DNA from: Streptomyces tagetis
GTDB lineage: Bacteria; Actinomycetota; Actinomycetes; Streptomycetales; Streptomycetaceae
DNA: 64,000 nucleotides
Assembly (NCBI RefSeq): GCF_018069565.1
Contig: NZ_JAGPNL010000008.1
Coordinates: 246,420-310,419 of the forward strand
Reading direction: 5' to 3'
Positions 59,623-64,000 of this stretch are shown here, piece by piece (position 1 is the first letter of the stretch; the number at the start of each line of letters is the position of its first letter). Both the position numbers and the translations under genes were made by a program. The notes under the pieces are model-generated. The model was not told the origin of the DNA and made no database searches. It was given only the letters and a program-made list of their open reading frames with translations.

Positions 59623-62424
59623 TCACCGGTGGGACGTGAACTCCACGACCTGCTGGTAGGTCGGCCTGTTCTGCCAGCCGATCCCCCGGTGCTTGATGCC
59701 GCCGAGGGTGCGGTGCACGATCGAGTCCGCGCACCACTGGTCGCCGGCGGCGCAGGCGTCGTCGCCGGGGTAGACCTGGGCGGGCGTGCGGGCGGCGGCC
59801 TCCTTCAACGTGGTGACCAGCGTGTCGCGGCAGGCGGACAGGTCTCCGCCGCCGCAGTAGGAGCGGGCGAGCGGTCCCTGGACGGACTCGCCGAGCACGG
59901 AGCGGATGTCCTTGTCGACATAGCTCCACCAGCCGTACTGGAAGGCGCTCCCGGCGTGCGCTCCGGTCGGGCCGTGCGCGGCTGAGGGCGACTCGTCGAC
60001 GGGCAGGTTGCGGGTGAAGGCGGTGTACAGGCCGGTGCCGAGGCCGGGCGTGAACTCGGCCTCGACCAGCCGCGGCCACCAGGCGTCGAGGGTGCGGATG
60101 GCGTCGGCGTGGGCGTACTTCTTCGAGCCGGACGAGGTCTCGGCGCGCAGGGCTCCGGCCTCGGACCACGCCCGGAGCCGCCCGACGGCGGTGGCGACGG
60201 CGGGGTCGGTCACCGGCGCGGAGCCGATCACCTTGAGCAGGTCCGGCAGGACGTCGGTCGCCCGCAGGTCGGCGAGCGCGGCATCCGCCATGGCCTTGAC
60301 CAGCGCGGCGCGGGTGACGCCGCCCTGGGCGACCAGCGCGCCGACCCGGTCGTCGAGCAGGTTGCCGCGGTGGACCGAGCCGTTGCCCCAGGAGGCGGCG
60401 GTGTAGTCCTTGGCCGGCTTGTTGTTCCAGGAGACGTAGTACGGCTGGTCGACCGATTGCGGGTGGGCGGAGGGCGGGGTGTAGCGGGCGGTGTTGGCGG
60501 CCGGGTCCCAGTCCCGCCACTCGTGCGCCGGACGCGCCCAGACGGGGAACTCGGCGTCGACGCCGTCGGCCCGTACCGGGTTGTCGCCGCTGTTGTAGTA
60601 CGCGGTGTGCTCGGCGTCGGCGTAGAACCAGTTGAAGGTGTAGTTGATGTGCTGGACCGCGCCGCGGAAGCTCTCCGGGCCGTCGAGGTAGTCGGGGTCG
60701 TTCAGCATCTGGAAGCCGATGATGGAGTCGGCCTCGTGCAGGAAGGAGGAGCGCAGGCTCGTGTAGGCGACCTTCTTGCCGCCGACGGTGGCGCGGTACT
60801 CGACCGGCCCGTAGACGGTGCGCCAGGCCCGCATGGTGTAGGAACCGGCGGCGGTGCCGTCGGCGACGGTGGGCTTCCAGGAGTTGGTGTGCTCGACCTT
60901 CTCCATCGGCACGCAGGCGCCGCGGTGGAGGTAGTGGTGGTCGTCCTGGCACAGTTCGACCGCGTAGGTGTCGATGATGTCCTGGCCGGAGGTGGTCGCG
61001 CTCCACGCGTAGTCCTGGCCGCGGCCGAGTTCGACGTACATGCTCAACCCCGCGAAGGAGGCGCCGCGGGCGCTGAGGCCGGGGCCCTGGATCTCCTGGA
61101 GCAGGAGCAGTTGCGGCGCGAAGTAGCCGGTCTGCGGGCCGAAGACGGCGACCGGGTGGCCGCTCGCGGTGTGCTCGCCGCCGACGACGAGGGCGTTGGA
61201 CATGCCGCGCCGGGCGGAGGAGAGGGCCGCGTCGGCGGCACCGTCCGAGGCGCGGGCGGCGCCGGCCGTGGCGGCGCTGCCCTTGCGGTCGTACACCAGC
61301 GGTTCGGCGCGTACGGAGCCCGGGTCGGGCAGGGCGCGGCCCTGCGGGTCGTCGGGCCGGGGCAGGTAGGGGAAGCTGCCGTCGTGCTGGGTGAGGACGG
61401 CCTCGGGGTCGTTGCGCTGGCGGAAGGACTCCCAGACCTCGGTGCCCTGGGTGACGCCGTACTTCTCCTGGGCGGCGAGCAGGGAGAGGGCGTTGTCGAC
61501 CTCGCCGCCGCCTCCGGAGCCGAAGAGCGCGCCGATGACGGAGGCGAGGGCGACCAGGTCGGTGCGCTGGAAGCGTTCGATGGTGCCGGAGTTGGTGATG
61601 GCGTCCTTGTGGCCGGTCAGGACGTACTCGCCGGGGAAGTAGCGGCCCTTGTCGGAGGCGTCGATGTAGGCGTTGACGCCGTCGATGTACGCGTCCACGT
61701 CGGCCAGCGCCTGCCGGCCGCGGTCGCCGGCCTTGGCGGCGGCGCCCTCGATCTGGGCGGTGAGGTCGTCCTCGGTGTAGGGCGCGTTGCGCCAGAACTG
61801 CTGCTCCAGCCCCTGGTTGGCCGGGTCGCCGCCCGCGAACGGCGTCAACCGGCCCCGGCCCACGTGCCGGAAGAGGTCCATCAGCCAGAGCCGGTCCTGC
61901 GCGGCGGCGTACCCGGCGCCGAACTCGGTGCCGTAGCGGGTGGTCCCCGTGATGTGCGGGACGCCGGTCTTCTTGTCGCGGACGATGGTGACGTCGTCAC
62001 GGCCGGCCGGGCGCAGGGTGGAGGCGACCTGCCCGGAGGGGACGCCGAAGGAGGCGTCGTTGAAGAAGGTGTTGATCTTCTCGGTGGTCAGTGACGGGTA
62101 GCCGGAGGCGAGGTTCGCGTAGGGGCCGAGCTGGTCCTCGGCGTGCTCCGGCTGGGTGCCGAACGCCTGGTTGAGGAGGATCTGGGCGAGGGTGGCGTTG
62201 CCGTTCTGTCCGGGCGGCAGGATGTCCGAACACCGTCCGCCGCAGTGGTCGACGGCCGCCGTGGGGACGGGCGCCTGCGGGGCCGCGCCGGCCGCCGCCG
62301 CGGGGGACAGCGGTGACAGCAGACCGGCGACGAGCGCGCAGAGGGAAGCGGTCTTCAGGAACCCGTGGAAGCCGCGGGGAGTTCTCAGTCTGTCGCGGGC
62401 ATTGCGTGGGGTGCGCCGTGGCAT
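59623..62424 (-). CDS. Secreted penicillin-acylase family (S45) Ntn hydrolase
   Basis: This is an extracellular amidase of the penicillin G acylase/acyl-homoserine-lactone acylase superfamily. The 933-residue precursor has a signal peptide (ASLCALVAGLLSPLSPAAAA), an alpha chain, a spacer and a beta chain. Autocleavage is expected before Ser409 in RRGMSNALVVGGE, with the oxyanion and catalytic Asn further on. The ATG has GGGAGGAG. The substrate could be an acyl-homoserine lactone, a lipopeptide or a beta-lactam; sequence alone does not decide. It overlaps no gene and diverges from the zinc-ribbon protein. Confidence 0.88.
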   Translation of the reverse strand: MPRRTPRNARDRLRTPRGFHGFLKTASLCALVAGLLSPLSPAAAAGAAPQAPVPTAAVDHCGGRCSDILPPGQNGNATLAQILLNQAFGTQPEHAEDQLGPYANLASGYPSLTTEKINTFFNDASFGVPSGQVASTLRPAGRDDVTIVRDKKTGVPHITGTTRYGTEFGAGYAAAQDRLWLMDLFRHVGRGRLTPFAGGDPANQGLEQQFWRNAPYTEDDLTAQIEGAAAKAGDRGRQALADVDAYIDGVNAYIDASDKGRYFPGEYVLTGHKDAITNSGTIERFQRTDLVALASVIGALFGSGGGGEVDNALSLLAAQEKYGVTQGTEVWESFRQRNDPEAVLTQHDGSFPYLPRPDDPQGRALPDPGSVRAEPLVYDRKGSAATAGAARASDGAADAALSSARRGMSNALVVGGEHTASGHPVAVFGPQTGYFAPQLLLLQEIQGPGLSARGASFAGLSMYVELGRGQDYAWSATTSGQDIIDTYAVELCQDDHHYLHRGACVPMEKVEHTNSWKPTVADGTAAGSYTMRAWRTVYGPVEYRATVGGKKVAYTSLRSSFLHEADSIIGFQMLNDPDYLDGPESFRGAVQHINYTFNWFYADAEHTAYYNSGDNPVRADGVDAEFPVWARPAHEWRDWDPAANTARYTPPSAHPQSVDQPYYVSWNNKPAKDYTAASWGNGSVHRGNLLDDRVGALVAQGGVTRAALVKAMADAALADLRATDVLPDLLKVIGSAPVTDPAVATAVGRLRAWSEAGALRAETSSGSKKYAHADAIRTLDAWWPRLVEAEFTPGLGTGLYTAFTRNLPVDESPSAAHGPTGAHAGSAFQYGWWSYVDKDIRSVLGESVQGPLARSYCGGGDLSACRDTLVTTLKEAAARTPAQVYPGDDACAAGDQWCADSIVHRTLGGIKHRGIGWQNRPTYQQVVEFTSHR

Positions 62425-62643
62425 GGCAGCTCCTCCCGACGAGGGTGATGCCGGAGGTTACCGCCGGTATCCCCGCGTTGGAAGATGAACATGCGTCACT
62501 TTTCGCTGCGGACACGGTCGGTCACGGGACCGGCGGGGGACGGAGGGAGCCGATTCGCCCGTCGGTACGTCTATCCGACGACGTCCGCTGGTGACGCCGA
62601 AGTGACCGAAGTACAGGTGCAGGTGTGACGGAGGTGCACGACG

Positions 62644-63246
62644 ATGGCCGGTTTCCGGAGTCTGGCGAGACAGGTCCGAGATCCACGCTGCGACCTGGCG
62701 CTGCGGCGCTACTCGCTCCGCAAGTGCCTTGAGCGGTTCGCCCCTTACGGGCACAGGGCGACGTGGGACCACCTGTGCTCGCGGGCCGGGTTCGGTCCCG
62801 AGGACCGCTCCCCCGACCCGGTGCGGCTCGTGGCCGCACTGGAGGAGCTGGAGGAGGCGCGGTCCGTGTGGCTGGCCTACGAGGCCGAGTTCGCCGAGCG
62901 CCGCAGGAGGGAGAAGCACGGCGGGCTGCGCAGGCCGGGCAGTGTGGACGACTGGCACCGGCTGACCTGGGGCGGGTTCGGCGTCGCCTGGTGCGACGAC
63001 CCCCGGGTCCACCCGGACCGGCCGCTGGCCGAGGTGCTGCGCGATCTGATCTCCGCGCTGGAGCGTGAGCCGGGCTCGCTCTGCCCGGTGTGCGACGGGG
63101 ACAGCCTGGTATGGAAGTACGACCTGGACCACGAGCCGTCGTCGGGCCCGGTCTGCGCCGACTGCGGCATCCTCGTGCCCCGGCCGGTCCTGACGGGGGA
63201 CGCGATCGCCTACGCCCGGCGGGGGCGGCTGCTGATGTCGGCGTAG
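62644..63246 (+). CDS. Zinc-ribbon protein of unknown function
   Basis: I do not recognise this 200-residue protein. The N-terminal 140 residues are helical and charged (LALRRYSLRKCLERFAPYGH), and the C-terminus has CPVCDGDSLVWKYDLDHEP and VCADCGILVPRP, two CxxC pairs expected to bind one zinc. It has no membrane segment. The ATG at 62644 follows GGAGG about 9 nt upstream. It stands alone between the acylase gene and a non-coding region. Confidence 0.75.
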   Translation: MAGFRSLARQVRDPRCDLALRRYSLRKCLERFAPYGHRATWDHLCSRAGFGPEDRSPDPVRLVAALEELEEARSVWLAYEAEFAERRRREKHGGLRRPGSVDDWHRLTWGGFGVAWCDDPRVHPDRPLAEVLRDLISALEREPGSLCPVCDGDSLVWKYDLDHEPSSGPVCADCGILVPRPVLTGDAIAYARRGRLLMSA

Positions 63247-63642
63247 AGCGGGGGCGGCCGGGGGTCTGGCGCCCGGGGCCTGGGGCCGGTGTCGGGGGGC
63301 CTGGCCGGGTGCCGGGGCCTGGCCCGGTGCCGGGGGCCTGGCCGGGTGCCGGGGGGGCCTGGCCGGGTGTCGGCGCGGGGCCCGGCTGCCCGCGGAGGGC
63401 CGGCCGCCAGGTGCGCTGCCTGCGGCAGGGGCCGGAGGAACGGAGCGAGGCGGGCGGCGGGGTGCGGCGCGCGGGTGCGGGGTGCGCCGGGGACACGGCG
63501 CCCCGCCGCCTCGTACGGGGCGGGCCGCCCGCACGGCGGCGACGGTGAGCCCGGCGCGCGCCCCCGGGGCCGGCCGCCTGGACACCCAAGACGCCGGGGC
63601 CGCCCGACACGCCCGACACGCCCGGACAGGCGTACCGCCCGC
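63247..63642. repeat. Repeat-rich intergenic region
   Basis: The first 130 bp contain at least four imperfect head-to-tail copies of a roughly 20-bp unit based on GGCCTGGCCGGGTGCCGGGG (about 63270-63375). The remainder is extremely GC-rich, with short CGCCCGACAC repeats near 63600-63630. No gene is supported here. Confidence 0.65.
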
Positions 63643-64000
63643 TCAGTCGTCCTGGCCGGCCGCGGAGGCGGGCCCGTGTTCGTGGTGGTGGGGGGCGGCG
63701 GGCCGGCGCGGCTCGGCCAGCAGGCGGGAGCCGGTGCGGCGCTCGCCGAAGACGTCGTCCGGGTTGGACAGGACGCACGAGTCCAGGGAGAGGCAGCCGC
63801 AGCCGATGCAGTCGGTGAGGTGGTCGCGGAGCCGGTTGAGCTGCCGGATGCGCTCGTCGAGTTCGAAGCGCCAGGCCCGCGACAGCCGCGCCCAGTCGTC
63901 CCGGGTGGGCGTGCGCTCCTCGGGCAGCTCGGCGAGGGCCTCGCGGACCGTGGCGAGCGGGATGCCGACCCGCTGCGCGGCGCGTACGAAGGCGACCCGG
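63643..64000 (-). CDS. soxR: Redox-sensing regulator SoxR, N-terminus beyond window
   Basis: SoxR is a MerR-family activator whose 2Fe-2S cluster senses redox-active compounds; in Streptomyces it responds to the organism's own pigments. The visible part contains the end of the DNA-binding domain, the dimerisation helix (WRFELDERIRQLNRLRDHL) and the cluster ligands CIGCGCLSLDSC. The C-terminal tail of about 30 residues after the cluster is His/Ala-rich (APHHHEHGP). The start lies beyond base 64000. Confidence 0.95.
   Translation of the reverse strand, partial: RVAFVRAAQRVGIPLATVREALAELPEERTPTRDDWARLSRAWRFELDERIRQLNRLRDHLTDCIGCGCLSLDSCVLSNPDDVFGERRTGSRLLAEPRRPAAPHHHEHGPASAAGQDD

Noticed and set aside
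1-64000. CRISPR array, rRNA operon, secondary-metabolite cluster or replication origin
   Set aside because: No regularly spaced repeats with unique spacers, no rRNA sequence, no PKS/NRPS/terpene synthase genes and no DnaA-box cluster were seen.

Overview
The window is a stretch of Streptomyces chromosome. The base composition is very GC-rich, with codon third positions almost all G or C. The gene set is diagnostic for the genus: a Pup-proteasome cluster, a mycothiol ligase, chaplins with a sortase signal, a gylR-type glycerol operon and many leaderless genes. Gene order matches, from memory, the S. coelicolor core region running from prcA (SCO1643) past chpC/chpH (SCO1674/1675) to soxR (SCO1697). 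One short interruption is not core.

Layout. 1-5.8 kb, minus strand: arc, dop, pup, prcB and prcA (cut by the window edge), the bacterial pupylation and proteasome system. 6-14 kb: a ferredoxin, tRNA methyltransferase trmI, a site-2 protease with a repeat-rich N-terminal tail, a RecB-type Fe-S nuclease coupled to an orphan NarL-type response regulator, and a peptide-binding lipoprotein without a transporter. 14-24.5 kb: a HAD phosphatase, metH, and the glycerol regulon (gylR, glpF, glpK, glpD) with two near-identical candidate GylR operators. 24.5-30 kb: a PAC2 protein, then mshC with three conserved partners (kinase-like SCO1664 family, DUF3090, histidine phosphatase) and corA. 30-40 kb: a ferritin-like protein, an F420-type oxidoreductase, an aldo/keto reductase coupled to an apparently inactive RecD2-like protein, an acidic protein back to back with a DUF5703 gene, the chaplins chpC and chpH, and an M20 peptidase.

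40.1-44.95 kb: a tRNA-Leu(GAG) gene followed by a small accessory island. The island has near-identical direct repeats of about 24 bp at both edges. It carries an XRE/DUF5753 regulator, a DUF6879 protein and several small unknown proteins on the minus strand, plus a degenerate IS630-type insertion sequence at its far end. This is the only clear accessory DNA in the window.

45-64 kb: a YchJ/SEC-C protein; the gluconate locus (gntR divergent from gntK-gntP) with a candidate palindromic operator; an APC permease; a DMT exporter coupled to a NUDIX hydrolase; two coupled DUF202 membrane proteins; a His-rich metal-binding protein; an acyl-CoA catabolic cluster (phosphotransferase, acyl-CoA dehydrogenase, TetR regulator, short-chain dehydrogenase) with two related candidate TetR operators and a rare TTA codon; an exo-muramidase NamZ; a penicillin-acylase family protein; a zinc-ribbon protein; and the C-terminal part of soxR.

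Most convergent gene ends carry long GC-rich hairpins without a U-run, as is usual for Streptomyces terminators. No secondary-metabolite cluster, CRISPR array, rRNA or origin is visible. The best candidates for something undescribed are the XRE-DUF6879 island module, the inactive RecD2-like protein and the uncharacterised mshC-linked genes.
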